64,000 nt of DNA from NCBI GenBank assembly GCA_030836185.1, contig JAURQH010000102.1, forward strand, positions 90,733-154,732, in the 5' to 3' direction. A model generated the notes under the pieces. The model had not been told where the DNA came from. It searched no databases and worked only from the letters and a program-made list of their open reading frames with translations. Each line of letters opens with the position of its first letter. Position 1 is the stretch's first letter. Shown in pieces: positions 28,231 to 37,762 of this stretch. The translations under genes were made by a program, and so were the position numbers. Source of the stretch: Planctomycetota bacterium (GTDB lineage: Bacteria; Planctomycetota; Planctomycetia; Planctomycetales; Planctomycetaceae).

Positions 28231-28264
28231 GAGTGATGTGAAAGTGGGAGTGATGTAAAAGTGG
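28231..28264 (+). repeat. 17-nt tandem duplication in the tuf leader
   Basis: GAGTGATGTGAAAGTGG (28231-28247) is followed directly by GAGTGATGTAAAAGTGG (28248-28264), one mismatch. It lies 108 nt before the tuf start. Confidence 0.8.
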
Positions 28265-28371
28265 CCGGGCCTCGCAACTGTGTCGTTGTGAAAGATGGCT
28301 GCATAAGTATTGAACACAGTGGTAGCCGTGTTGGCTTACCCCAGATAAACGGAATCGTTCGAGGAGAAGTA

Positions 28372-29568
28372 ATGGCGAAGGAAACATTTGAAAGGACAAA
28401 GCCTCACGTGAACGTGGGGACTATTGGCCACATCGACCACGGTAAAACAACTCTGACAGCAGCTTTGGTTGCCGTGCAGGCCGCTAAAGGTCTTGCATCA
28501 GCAAAAAGTTATGCCGATATCGCCAAGGGCGGTACCGTGCGTGACGAGACCAAGACCGTGACGATTGCTGCTTCACACGTTGAGTACGAGAGTGAAGCTC
28601 GTCACTATGCCCACATTGACTGTCCCGGACACGCGGACTATGTCAAGAACATGATTACGGGTGCGGCTCAGATGGACGGGGCGATCCTTGTTGTGTCTGC
28701 AGCAGATGGCCCGATGCCTCAGACTCGCGAGCACATTCTGCTTGCTCGTCAGGTGAACGTGCCGGCTCTGGTTGTCTTCCTTAATAAGTGTGACCTCGTC
28801 GATGACGAAGAGTTGCTCGAATTGGTGGAGATGGAAGTTCGCGATCTTCTTTCGAAGTACGACTTCCCAGGAGACGACATTCCGATCATTCGCGGAAACG
28901 CGAAGGGTGCTTTGGATACTCCAGCAGATGACTCTGCCAATAAATGTATTGGCGAGTTGATGGATGCTCTTGATGCTCATATTCCAGAGCCTCAGCGGGA
29001 TTCTGATAAGCACTTCCTGATGGCCGTCGAAGACGTGTTCTCGATTGAAGGTCGTGGAACAGTGGCGACTGGTCGTATCGAGTCAGGTACGATTAACGTT
29101 GGTGATAAAATCGAAATTGTCGGTTTGGCGGACACGACGGAAACTACAGTCACTGGTGTTGAGATGTTCCAGAAAACTCTGGATCAGGGGATCGCTGGCG
29201 ACAATGTTGGTATTCTTCTGCGTGGTGTGAAGAAAGAGGATATCGGTCGCGGTCAGGTTTTGGCGGCACCGGGTACAATTTTGCCTCATACCAAGTTTGA
29301 AGGCGAAGTTTACGTTCTGAGTAAAGATGAAGGTGGTCGTCACACGCCATTCTTCAGTGGATATCGCCCTCAGTTCTACTTCCGCACAACCGATGTGACT
29401 GGATCAACGTCATTGCTGGGTGGTGCTGAGATGTGCATGCCAGGCGATAACGTGAAGGTCGAAGTCGAGTTACAGAAGCCGATCGCCCTTGAAGAGGGAA
29501 GCCGTTTCGCGATTCGCGAAGGTGGTCGTACGGTCGGTTCCGGTGTTGTTACGAAAATCGTCGAGTAA
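28372..29568 (+). CDS. tuf: Elongation factor Tu
   Basis: 398 residues; GTPase that delivers aminoacyl-tRNA to the ribosome. G1 GHIDHGKT (19-26), G3 DCPGHADY (83-90) and NKCD are normal. The switch I region reads KTVTI (61-65) where most bacteria have RGITI; the Mg-binding Thr (T64) is kept and TIAASHVEY continues normally. The start at [16 protein letters not shown] has GAGGAG 5 nt upstream (28361-28366); the frame is open to 28261 but without family sequence. A terminator follows. Confidence 0.98.
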   Translation: MAKETFERTKPHVNVGTIGHIDHGKTTLTAALVAVQAAKGLASAKSYADIAKGGTVRDETKTVTIAASHVEYESEARHYAHIDCPGHADYVKNMITGAAQMDGAILVVSAADGPMPQTREHILLARQVNVPALVVFLNKCDLVDDEELLELVEMEVRDLLSKYDFPGDDIPIIRGNAKGALDTPADDSANKCIGELMDALDAHIPEPQRDSDKHFLMAVEDVFSIEGRGTVATGRIESGTINVGDKIEIVGLADTTETTVTGVEMFQKTLDQGIAGDNVGILLRGVKKEDIGRGQVLAAPGTILPHTKFEGEVYVLSKDEGGRHTPFFSGYRPQFYFRTTDVTGSTSLLGGAEMCMPGDNVKVEVELQKPIALEEGSRFAIREGGRTVGSGVVTKIVE

Positions 29569-29615
29569 TCACGAGTTTCAAGACGGTACCTTGAGTTTAA
29601 TAATGTACGAGATCG

Positions 29616-29655
29616 CCTGTCCCGCACGATTGTTGCGGGGCAGGTTTCCGTTTTT
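29616..29655 (+). terminator. Terminator or attenuator after tuf
   Basis: CCTGTCCCGC (29616-29625) pairs with GCGGGGCAGG (29635-29644) over 10 base pairs (one G-U), then TTTCCGTTTTTT. It may reduce read-through into rpmG. Confidence 0.7.
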
Positions 29656-29693
29656 TCGCGGTGTTCCGTTATATCGGGGTGAAGGTTCGTTCG

Positions 29694-29846
29694 ATGAGAG
29701 AATATGTCTGGTTAGAGTGTACAGACTGCGGTCAGCGCAATTACCGGGTCCAAAAAGAGACTCGCGGGACCGATCGTCTGGAGTTAAATAAGTACTGTCC
29801 GAAAAATCGGAAGCACACAAAACATAAAGAGTCACGTAAGAAGTAG
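29694..29846 (+). CDS. rpmG: 50S ribosomal protein L33
   Basis: 50 residues with ECTDCGQRNY and RLELNKYCPKN. The C+ form of L33 binds zinc through two CxxC pairs; here the last Cys is Asn (CPKN), so only three of four ligands are seen. ATG 29694 (MREYVWLEC) is chosen over an upstream in-frame start. Lies between tuf and tRNA-Trp. Confidence 0.93.
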   Translation: MREYVWLECTDCGQRNYRVQKETRGTDRLELNKYCPKNRKHTKHKESRKK

Positions 29847-29867
29847 TCCCTGGGTTTTCCAGGTGGA

Positions 29868-29941
<74 letters not shown>

Positions 29942-30024
29942 CTTGCAGGATGCGGCGGTCGGAAGAGTTGAGTGCTTTTCGGCCTGAATTGGAATTCATG
30001 CGGTTTTAGAGAGGCTGTCACAGG

Positions 30025-30480
30025 ATGGCGACAACAAAATCGAAAGGTAGTCAGACTCTGCTGAGCGAGATGTTCAGTGCGAGTTTGTATAAACGCAACC
30101 AAGGTCGGCGCGTTCGTCAATGGACGGGTGTGGCCGTGGCTGCGGTTTTTGTGTTGGGGGCGATGTCGCTTTACAACTCTGTATTGGCGGACATGGTTTC
30201 TGCTGAGACTCTGGCTGAAGGGGCTCAAGCTGGAGTAGCCTTCGGTTTGGCGTTAGCAGGAGTTTGGTTTGCCTATCGGCTGGTTAACTATCCTCGGTTC
30301 GCTGATTTTCTCATTTCAGTTCAGGCTGAGATGGATAAAGTGACTTGGGTGAGTTGGAAAGAATTGATTCGATCCACAATCGTTGTGATCGTCTGTATGA
30401 GTTTTATTGGCATTTTGCTCTATCTTTACGACTACCTCTGGGCGTTTTTGTTCCGACTGGTAGACGTTTTGAAGGTCTGA
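30025..30480 (+). CDS. secE: Preprotein translocase subunit SecE
   Basis: 151 residues. The C-terminal SecE domain (about 94-148) has the amphipathic [16 protein letters not shown] helix and the final membrane helix. Two further hydrophobic segments (about 34-55 and 66-87) precede it, so this is a three-helix form as in E. coli rather than the short single-helix form. Part of the SecYEG channel. Upstream of nusG in the conserved order. Confidence 0.93.
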   Translation: MATTKSKGSQTLLSEMFSASLYKRNQGRRVRQWTGVAVAAVFVLGAMSLYNSVLADMVSAETLAEGAQAGVAFGLALAGVWFAYRLVNYPRFADFLISVQAEMDKVTWVSWKELIRSTIVVIVCMSFIGILLYLYDYLWAFLFRLVDVLKV

Positions 30481-30613
30481 AACAGAAAAATTCGTCCTCA
30501 GTTGGTCGAATTTGCTTCTGATCATTGAAAATATTCGCCTCAACGGGCATGATAAGCGGTCCATTACTTTTTGCCGCGGTTCGTTTGGGCACTTGGGAAG
30601 ACGGTCTGGAATC

Positions 30614-31180
30614 ATGGTAGTCCCGCAAGACTCACTGGAATCCTCTGGGAAACAGTGGTATGTGCTGAAAGTTCAAAGCAATCGCGAGAGAACCATTCGC
30701 GAGGCTTTGTTGAAGCGCATTCGCGTGGAGGGGTTATCCAACTTTTTTGGTGAGATCATTATTCCCACTGAAAAAGTCGCCGAAAAAACCAAGGGCGGTA
30801 AAAAGCGTGTCGTTGAGAGGAAGTTGTATCCGGGTTACATCATGGTCAACATGGAGTTGAACGATGAGACTTGGTACCTGATTCGAGATACGAGCGGTGT
30901 GGGTGATTTTACAGGAACGGCCGGACGTCCTGTTCCCATGCAGGAAGAAGAAATCAATCGCATGTTGGGCTTGGAAGCCGCTAACGAGGTGGAGCCTGAA
31001 AAGGTCAAGATTGATTTTGATACCGGAGATATGGTGAAAATTAAAGAGGGTGCCTTTGAAGGATTTGAGGGCACGATTGATATCATAGATGAGTCAAGCG
31101 GAAAAGTGACCGTGCTGATTGAGATTTTCGGTCGTTCGACTCAGGTCGAACTCGACTACTGGCAGGCTGAGCGAGTTTGA
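30614..31180 (+). CDS. nusG: Transcription termination/antitermination protein NusG
   Basis: 188 residues. NGN domain with [13 protein letters not shown] and [12 protein letters not shown], and a C-terminal KOW domain ([19 protein letters not shown]). Binds the RNA polymerase clamp and couples it to ribosomes or Rho. ATG 30614 (MVVPQDSL) starts close to the domain; the frame is open to 30512. Confidence 0.96.
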   Translation: MVVPQDSLESSGKQWYVLKVQSNRERTIREALLKRIRVEGLSNFFGEIIIPTEKVAEKTKGGKKRVVERKLYPGYIMVNMELNDETWYLIRDTSGVGDFTGTAGRPVPMQEEEINRMLGLEAANEVEPEKVKIDFDTGDMVKIKEGAFEGFEGTIDIIDESSGKVTVLIEIFGRSTQVELDYWQAERV

Positions 31181-31270
31181 TTAGATTGATTCGAACTCAG
31201 AATACATGTGATTCGCTGGTGGAGCGTACCGGCGCGTTTAAGAAGATTTTCAAAGAAAAGACATTCCAAC

Positions 31271-31696
31271 ATGGCCAAGCAGGTTGTTACACAAATCAAA
31301 GTGCAAGTTTCTGGTGGGCAGGCAACGCCTGCTCCTCCCGTTGGTACGGCACTCGGTCCTCATGGGGTGAATATTGGGCAGTTTGTTTCGGCCTTTAATG
31401 ATCAGACTCGCGACAAAATGGGCGTGACTCTGCCGGTTGTGATTACTGTCTATAATGATCGCTCGTTCGATTTCATTATCAAAAGTCCTCCGGCGGCTGT
31501 GTTGTTGAAGCAGGCCGCGAAAGTGGCAAAAGGAGCAGGGAATCCTCGGACTGACAAAGTGGGGACTGTGACGCAGGCTCAATTGGTCGAAATTGCCCAG
31601 ATGAAATACGAAGACATGAACGCCTCATCGGTTGAGCAGGCCGCGAAAACAATCGCCGGTACGGCTCGCAGTATGGGGATTGCGGTCGAAGGTTGA
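31271..31696 (+). CDS. rplK: 50S ribosomal protein L11
   Basis: 141 residues. [20 protein letters not shown] and the C-terminal rRNA-binding domain ([16 protein letters not shown]) are typical. Part of the GTPase-associated centre. ATG 31271 (MAKQVV) is chosen; the upstream in-frame codons are not L11. Confidence 0.97.
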   Translation: MAKQVVTQIKVQVSGGQATPAPPVGTALGPHGVNIGQFVSAFNDQTRDKMGVTLPVVITVYNDRSFDFIIKSPPAAVLLKQAAKVAKGAGNPRTDKVGTVTQAQLVEIAQMKYEDMNASSVEQAAKTIAGTARSMGIAVEG

Positions 31697-31759
31697 TTTT
31701 GTCGGGCGGTTAGAGCTTTAAAATACAATTATTGTGGACGCATTAAAGAAGATCGTGTC

Positions 31760-32464
31760 ATGCCTAAAAAATCAAAGCGAATTGAGCATCTTACGAAAAA
31801 GGCGATTGAAGCCGGGTCAGTTTCTCTTGAGGAGGCTGTGAAGGTGTTGAAGTCTTTTAACGAGAATTTGCCCAAGGGGATTAAGCCGGTGAAGTTCGAT
31901 CAGTCGGTCGAAATCGCGATGCGTTTAGGCGTTGATCCGAAGCAGGCCGACCAACTGGTTCGCGGCTCCATTGTTTTACCTCACGGGATTGGGAAAAGTC
32001 AGCGAGTGATTGTGTTTGCCCAAGGCGAAAATGTTCAGGTTGCTGAAGCTGCCGGAGCAGATGCCGTTGGTGGTAAAGAGCTTGCTGACAAGGTTTCTGG
32101 TGGGTGGCTTGACTTTGATGTTGCCATTGCGACTCCCGATATGATGGGGGTCGTTGGACCATTGGGAAAAGTGCTTGGTCCACGTGGGTTGATGCCTTCG
32201 CCTCGTGCGGGAACCGTGACGCAAGATGTTGCTACCGCAGTAGCCGATTACAAAGCTGGTAAAGTTGAGTTCCGGGTTGATGCGGGTGGGAATGTTCATT
32301 CCGTGGTAGGGCGATTGTCCTTCACTCCCGAGCAGCTCGTTGAAAATATTGAGGCTTTGTTGAGTTTAGTTCAATCGATGAAGCCAGCTTCTTCTAAGGG
32401 TGTCTTCATGCGAGGAGTGACAATTTCAGCAACGATGACTCCCGGTGTTTCAGTTGCCGTTTAG
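31760..32464 (+). CDS. rplA: 50S ribosomal protein L1
   Basis: 234 residues with the L1 signature around [20 protein letters not shown] and [14 protein letters not shown]. Forms the L1 stalk at the E site and, in E. coli, represses its own operon. Sixty-three nt separate it from rplK; no L1 mimic site was recognised. Confidence 0.97.
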   Translation: MPKKSKRIEHLTKKAIEAGSVSLEEAVKVLKSFNENLPKGIKPVKFDQSVEIAMRLGVDPKQADQLVRGSIVLPHGIGKSQRVIVFAQGENVQVAEAAGADAVGGKELADKVSGGWLDFDVAIATPDMMGVVGPLGKVLGPRGLMPSPRAGTVTQDVATAVADYKAGKVEFRVDAGGNVHSVVGRLSFTPEQLVENIEALLSLVQSMKPASSKGVFMRGVTISATMTPGVSVAV

Positions 32465-32559
32465 TCTGGGCTGTTGAAGCTGAGTTGAGGAAGTGTCAGC
32501 GAAATTCTGGTTTTGTATCGTGTTTTTAGGGCGTCAAAGCCAATCGGTGGAAAAGAGTT

Positions 32560-33075
32560 ATGAGTAAAAAAGTCAAACAAATGCTGATGGCAGAGATTGG
32601 TGAGCACTTGGGGGAATCCAAGAATCTTCTGCTAGTGGATGTGTCGAAGCTTGAAGCAAACGATGCAAATACATGGCGAATTGCTCTTCGTGGTAGCAAC
32701 ATATCTGCACTGACTGTAAAAAATACCTTGGCACGTCGCGTTCTTGCTGATCGTGGTGTTGAGGGGTTGGACTCGGTGCTTTCCGGTCCGACCACGTTGG
32801 TGTGGGGTGGCGAGGATGTTGTTGAGTTGTCTAAGTCGATTGCCAAGTGGGCAAAAGAGTTGGAAGCACTCGAAATCAAAGGTGCCACGATCGAGGGGAA
32901 TATTCTCGATCATGATGCTGTGATGCAATTAAGTAAGTCTCCGGGTCGGGCAGAATTGTTGTCCGAGATTGCCGGTTTAATGTTGGCTCCCGCTCGCCAG
33001 ATTGCTGGTGCTTTGTTGGGGCCAGGTGGAAGAGTTTCCGGTGCTGTTAAAGCGGCTTCGGAAAAAGAAGAGTAA
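32560..33075 (+). CDS. rplJ: 50S ribosomal protein L10
   Basis: 171 residues; stalk base that anchors L7/L12 dimers through its C-terminal helix. VKNTLARRVL and FSGPTT-like LSGPTTLVWG match the family. Ninety-five nt behind rplA, with room for an L10 leader. Confidence 0.95.
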   Translation: MSKKVKQMLMAEIGEHLGESKNLLLVDVSKLEANDANTWRIALRGSNISALTVKNTLARRVLADRGVEGLDSVLSGPTTLVWGGEDVVELSKSIAKWAKELEALEIKGATIEGNILDHDAVMQLSKSPGRAELLSEIAGLMLAPARQIAGALLGPGGRVSGAVKAASEKEE

Positions 33076-33201
33076 CCATTTTGGAATCAAGCCGGTCAGT
33101 CAGACCGTATGCTGACGACCGATGGCGTTTGAGTGTCCGTATTAGAATCAATTTTCGGTCGTGTTAAAGCGGCCTCCTGGGTGAAGAAAGGTTGAGAGAC
33201 A

Positions 33202-33606
33202 ATGGCGACTGCAGAAGTCCAAGAGTTTGATGCGACAACTAAAGATTTGGGCGACAAAATTGTCGGCCTGTCACTTCTTGAAGCCAAAGCATTGGCTGAC
33301 TACCTGAAAGACGTTCATGGCATTGAGCCCGCTGGTGGCGGTGTCGTCATGGCCGGTGGCGGTGGCGGTGGCGGTGAAGAAGCGGCTGCTGAGAAGGATT
33401 CCTTCGATGTTGTCCTGACTGGTTTCGGCGATGCCAAGATCAATGTGATTAAGGTTGTTCGTACGGTGACTGGTCTTGGCCTCAAAGAAGCCAAAGAGCT
33501 CGTCGAAGGTGCTCCCAAGCCTCTGAAAGAGGGTTGCGAGAAAGACGAAGCCGAGAAAATCAAAGCCGACATCGAAGAAGCTGGCGGTACTGCGGAACTG
33601 AAATAG
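33202..33606 (+). CDS. rplL: 50S ribosomal protein L7/L12
   Basis: 134 residues: N-terminal dimerisation domain, a Gly-rich hinge ([14 protein letters not shown]) and the factor-binding C-terminal domain ([27 protein letters not shown]). The hinge is very glycine rich compared with the usual Ala-rich one. Confidence 0.97.
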   Translation: MATAEVQEFDATTKDLGDKIVGLSLLEAKALADYLKDVHGIEPAGGGVVMAGGGGGGGEEAAAEKDSFDVVLTGFGDAKINVIKVVRTVTGLGLKEAKELVEGAPKPLKEGCEKDEAEKIKADIEEAGGTAELK

Positions 33607-33969
33607 TCCGGCACTCTGCAAATTTCGTTGAGAATCGGTTGCGATTGTTCGTAGCCGATTCTTTGGGCTTGAGTTTTTGCAAATTGCAGGTGTTTGAGCC
33701 TTGTACAAGTGTACGATGTTGTGGTTGATGCTTGACAGTGGTCCGTTTGTGGTCCGTTTTACGATGGTCTAAAGAGGCTTTTGTTCTCATTGGGTTGTCG
33801 GCGAAATGCCTACCATCTGTTCACTGATTGTCAGTTTTTGCAGAACTGATTTGAAATTCTGCGCAAAGAGCGATACTTTATTGAGTACCAGACCTCTGCG
33901 CGCAGCCTGCTGTTTACACCAACCACCCTCGCCGTCCGATCTGAAGAATTCCACATCGGGAAGGAATGC
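33607..33969 (+). other. rplL-rpoB intergenic region with hairpin and tandem repeat
   Basis: 363 nt without a gene. AGAATCGG (33631-33638) and CCGATTCT (33655-33662) form a hairpin 24 nt after rplL, a possible attenuator or processing site as between E. coli rplL and rpoB. A perfect TTGACA (33732-33737) is followed by two tandem copies of GTGGTCCGTTT (33738-33748 and 33749-33759); the nearest -10-like TACGAT (33760-33765) is 22 nt away, longer than the ideal spacing. Confidence 0.6.
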
Positions 33970-36900
33970 ATGCCGATTTCATCGACCCGCGTCATTGAAA
34001 CGACTGAAGACAGAAATTTTGGAGAGCTTGAAAATACGGCCGAACTCCCGGATCTTTGCTCAATTCAAACGGACTCTTATTCTCATTTTTTGCAACTTGG
34101 AATTGAAACCAAGGGTCGCAAAAATCAGGGGATCGAGTCCATTTTGCGCGAAATATTTCCGATTGAGAGCTACGACGGCCAGTACAAGCTCGAGTACGTC
34201 AAGTATGAGTTGGGCAAGCCTCGTTACACTCCCATGGAGTGTCGTCAGCTTCGTTTGACTTACGGGCGTCCTTTTCGTGTTTGGATGCGATTGAACAAAG
34301 AGCAACCCATCGAAGAGGAAGTCTATCTTGGTGACATGCCAATTATGCTTGGTGGTGGTGAATTCATCATTAATGGTTCCGAGCGTGTTGTGGTCAGTCA
34401 GTTGCACCGTTCGCCGGGTGTTGACTTTATGCGAGTTGACGAAATTGGTGAGCGCCGCTCTTACTCATGTCGTATCATTCCAGAGCGTGGAAGCTGGATT
34501 GAATTGGCGATGGGTAAGAAAGAGACGCTTTCTGTTCGTATCGATCAAAGTGGTAAGTTTCCGGCTGTCACTTTGTTGCGCGCAATGGATGAGAAGTTCT
34601 CCTCCGATGCTGAGCTTCTCAAGCTGTTCTATGATGTCGAAAAAACAAAAGTTCCCAAGCCAGCCCATGCGGCGAAGATTGTCGGCAAGTATGCTGCCGA
34701 TCATGTGATTTTCCCCACCGGGCATGACCGTGTGGGTGAATTTATTCTCGAAGCTGGCCAAGCTGTGACCGAGTTGGCCGTCGAGGAGATGAACGACGCC
34801 AAGGTGAAGTCGTTCGAGAGTATTCCGGCTGAAGAGGATGTGCTGATCCTCAATACGTTGTTGGAAGACGGTACGAACTCTCATGAAGAGGCTCTGCTTC
34901 GTATCTATCAGCGTTTGCGTCCTGGTAATCCTCCGCAGCTCGAAAAAGCAAAAGACCTGTTCTTTGAAAAATTCTTCGATGTGAATCGTTACCGTCTCGG
35001 GCGTGTGGGTCGTTTCCGAATCAATCGGAAATTTGATCAGGATATTCCCGACAACGAAATGATTCTTCGTCCGGAAGATTTCATTAACTCCATTCGTTAT
35101 CTCGTACTGCTTCGCAAAGGAAGCGACGAGGCTTATGTTGACGATATCGATAACCTTGGTAATCGTCGCCTACGAACGATTGATGAACTCGGTTGTGACG
35201 AAATTCGCAAAGGCTTCCTCAAGCTTCGCCGCACCGTGCAGGAACGCATGGCCATGAAGGATGTCGAGGAGATGAGTCCTCGCACATTGGTGAATCCCAA
35301 GAGCGTTTCAGCATCTATTGAATTCTTCTTCGGTCGTTCTGAATTGTCGCAAGTGGTCGACCAGACAAATCCTTTGTCGATGTTGACTCACGAGCGTCGA
35401 TTGAGTGCGCTCGGTCCGGGCGGTTTGAATCGTAAGCGTGCTGGTTTTGAGGTTCGCGACGTTCATATTTCTCACTACGGTCGTATTTGTCCAATTGAAA
35501 CGCCGGAAGGTACAAACATCGGGCTGATCTCGTCGTTGAGTATCCTGTCTCGCGTTGACGATTACGGCTTCTTGATTACCCCATACCGAAAGGTGACCAA
35601 GGGTAAGTTGACTGAAGAAGTTGAATGGCTGCGTGCTGATGAAGAAGCCAATGTGCATGTGGCTCCGGCAGATACGCAAGTTGTTAAAGGCAAGGTGGTC
35701 GAAGACCGTGTTCTTTGCCGTTACCGCAATGATGTGTTGTGGGTGACTGCGGATACGATTGAATATATCGACTTGATTCCCAACCAGATGGTGGGGATTT
35801 CTGCGAGTCTGATTCCGTTCCTCGAGCATGATGATGCAAACCGTGCCTTGATGGGATCCAACATGCAACGGCAAGCCGTGCCATTGCTCAATGCCGAACG
35901 GCCTTTGGTTGGGACCGGGATGGAGAAGGCTGTTGCTGAGAACTCAGGGATGGTGGTTCGAGCAGAGCGGGCTGGGAAAGTGACTTACGTTGATGCGGAC
36001 CGCATCGAAGTGGATGGTAAGAACTACCCATTACGCAAGTATGTTGGTTTGAATGAGCGGACCTGTTTGAATCAAAAACCGTTAGTCTCAATCGGTGATC
36101 GCGTTAAACGTGGTCAGGTGATGTGCGACTCAGCCGCCACTCACAACGGGCATTTGGCCCTCGGTCGAAACGTGCTTGTCTCGTTTATGTCGTGGGAAGG
36201 TTACAACTACGAAGACGCAATTATCCTTTCAGAGCGTCTTGTGAAAGACGACGTTTATACGTCGATTCATATCGACGAGTTCGATGTCGAAATTCGTGAA
36301 ACAAAGTTGGGGCGTGAAGAGTTTACTCGCGATATTCCTAACGTGAGTGAGAAAGCGTTGCGTCATCTTGATGATGAAGGCATCGTGCAAATTGGGACCA
36401 GTGTTGAGCCGGGCGATATTCTCGTCGGTAAAGTCTCTCCCAAAGCAAAAACTGAACTCACTCCTGAAGAAAAATTGCTCCATGCGATTTTCGGTCGTGC
36501 GGGCGAAGATGTGAAGAATGAGTCTCTCGAAGTGCCATCTGGCGTTGAGGGAATTGTGATTCATACAGAGAAATTCGCACGTCGCATGAGTCTTTCAGAA
36601 TTGGAGCGCAAAGCGTTTGATAAACATCTGAAAGAGGCCGAGCAGGAAGGCAATCAATTAGTTGCTGAGAAGTTTGTCGAATTCCTGGTGGAATTTGAGA
36701 AGATTCTTGGTCGCAAAATGCAAGATGATGATGGGCGTAATGTTCGCGAAATCGACGATCATAAGTTCCTGTACGAGTATGCGGAGCGATTCCCTTCCAC
36801 GGTTGAAGATATGGAATTGCGTTCGCCACAGAAGCAGGCCGACCTGCGGAAGCTGATGAAAGAATCCTGGGAGACGGTCGATAGTGTGATCGCCTCTCGC

Positions 36901-37686
36901 GATCAAAAAATTAACAGCATGAAGCGCGGCGACGAGTTGCCGAGTGGCGTGCTGCAAATGGTGAAAATCTATGTGGCCTCGAAACGTCAGATTTCGGTCG
37001 GTGACAAGATGGCCGGTCGACACGGAAACAAAGGTGTGATTTCCAAGGTTCTGCCTGAAGAAGATATGCCGTTTCTTGAAGATGGTACTCCCGTTGACAT
37101 CATTCTGAATCCTCTTGGTGTTCCGAGTCGTATGAATGTCGGTCAGATTTTGGAAACTCATCTTGGTTGGGCTGCTTCGAAGCTGGGCTTTGCGGCAATC
37201 TGTCCGGTCTTCGATGGAGCCTCTGAACAAGCCATTCACGATGCTTTGGAAGAAGCAGGATTACCCACTGAAGGCAAGAGTGTTCTGTATGACGGGCGTT
37301 CGGGCGATGCATTCGAACAGCGTGTGACAGTCGGAATGATCTACATGCTCAAACTGCATCACCTTGTCGATGATAAGGTTCATGCTCGTGCAACTGGTCC
37401 TTACTCTCTGATTACTCAGCAGCCGTTGGGTGGTAAAGCCCGTTTCGGTGGCCAGAGATTTGGGGAGATGGAAGTGTGGGCTCTGGAAGCGTATGGAGCC
37501 GCTTACATTCTGCAAGAGTTGCTGACAGTCAAGAGTGACGATGTAGAAGGACGAACCAAGATTTACGAATCAATGGTTAAGGGTGAGAACACATTGGAAG
37601 CCGGAACGCCTGCCAGTTTTGATGTGCTCATGAATGAAATTCGTGGGCTGTGCCTGAACATGCAGCTCGAAAAATCTGCGACCTGA
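33970..37686 (+). CDS. rpoB: DNA-directed RNA polymerase subunit beta
   Basis: 1238 residues; with beta' forms the catalytic core. The rifampicin-region sequence ([20 protein letters not shown] followed by SALGPGG) and the C-terminal [14 protein letters not shown] and [15 protein letters not shown] motifs are present. Length is normal. Starts [10 protein letters not shown], separated from rplL by a long gap that may carry its own promoter. Confidence 0.99.
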   Translation: MPISSTRVIETTEDRNFGELENTAELPDLCSIQTDSYSHFLQLGIETKGRKNQGIESILREIFPIESYDGQYKLEYVKYELGKPRYTPMECRQLRLTYGRPFRVWMRLNKEQPIEEEVYLGDMPIMLGGGEFIINGSERVVVSQLHRSPGVDFMRVDEIGERRSYSCRIIPERGSWIELAMGKKETLSVRIDQSGKFPAVTLLRAMDEKFSSDAELLKLFYDVEKTKVPKPAHAAKIVGKYAADHVIFPTGHDRVGEFILEAGQAVTELAVEEMNDAKVKSFESIPAEEDVLILNTLLEDGTNSHEEALLRIYQRLRPGNPPQLEKAKDLFFEKFFDVNRYRLGRVGRFRINRKFDQDIPDNEMILRPEDFINSIRYLVLLRKGSDEAYVDDIDNLGNRRLRTIDELGCDEIRKGFLKLRRTVQERMAMKDVEEMSPRTLVNPKSVSASIEFFFGRSELSQVVDQTNPLSMLTHERRLSALGPGGLNRKRAGFEVRDVHISHYGRICPIETPEGTNIGLISSLSILSRVDDYGFLITPYRKVTKGKLTEEVEWLRADEEANVHVAPADTQVVKGKVVEDRVLCRYRNDVLWVTADTIEYIDLIPNQMVGISASLIPFLEHDDANRALMGSNMQRQAVPLLNAERPLVGTGMEKAVAENSGMVVRAERAGKVTYVDADRIEVDGKNYPLRKYVGLNERTCLNQKPLVSIGDRVKRGQVMCDSAATHNGHLALGRNVLVSFMSWEGYNYEDAIILSERLVKDDVYTSIHIDEFDVEIRETKLGREEFTRDIPNVSEKALRHLDDEGIVQIGTSVEPGDILVGKVSPKAKTELTPEEKLLHAIFGRAGEDVKNESLEVPSGVEGIVIHTEKFARRMSLSELERKAFDKHLKEAEQEGNQLVAEKFVEFLVEFEKILGRKMQDDDGRNVREIDDHKFLYEYAERFPSTVEDMELRSPQKQADLRKLMKESWETVDSVIASRDQKINSMKRGDELPSGVLQMVKIYVASKRQISVGDKMAGRHGNKGVISKVLPEEDMPFLEDGTPVDIILNPLGVPSRMNVGQILETHLGWAASKLGFAAICPVFDGASEQAIHDALEEAGLPTEGKSVLYDGRSGDAFEQRVTVGMIYMLKLHHLVDDKVHARATGPYSLITQQPLGGKARFGGQRFGEMEVWALEAYGAAYILQELLTVKSDDVEGRTKIYESMVKGENTLEAGTPASFDVLMNEIRGLCLNMQLEKSAT

Positions 37687-37762
37687 TGACCCCTGTGCTT
37701 CGGTGCTTGGGAGGTTGGCATTTCGCTGATATCCCGCCATCATTCACAAAGGAGCGTGCGAA

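Noticed and set aside
32464..32560. L10-L12 autoregulatory leader before rplJ
   Set aside because: The gap has room for it, but I could not recognise the conserved kink-turn structure by eye.
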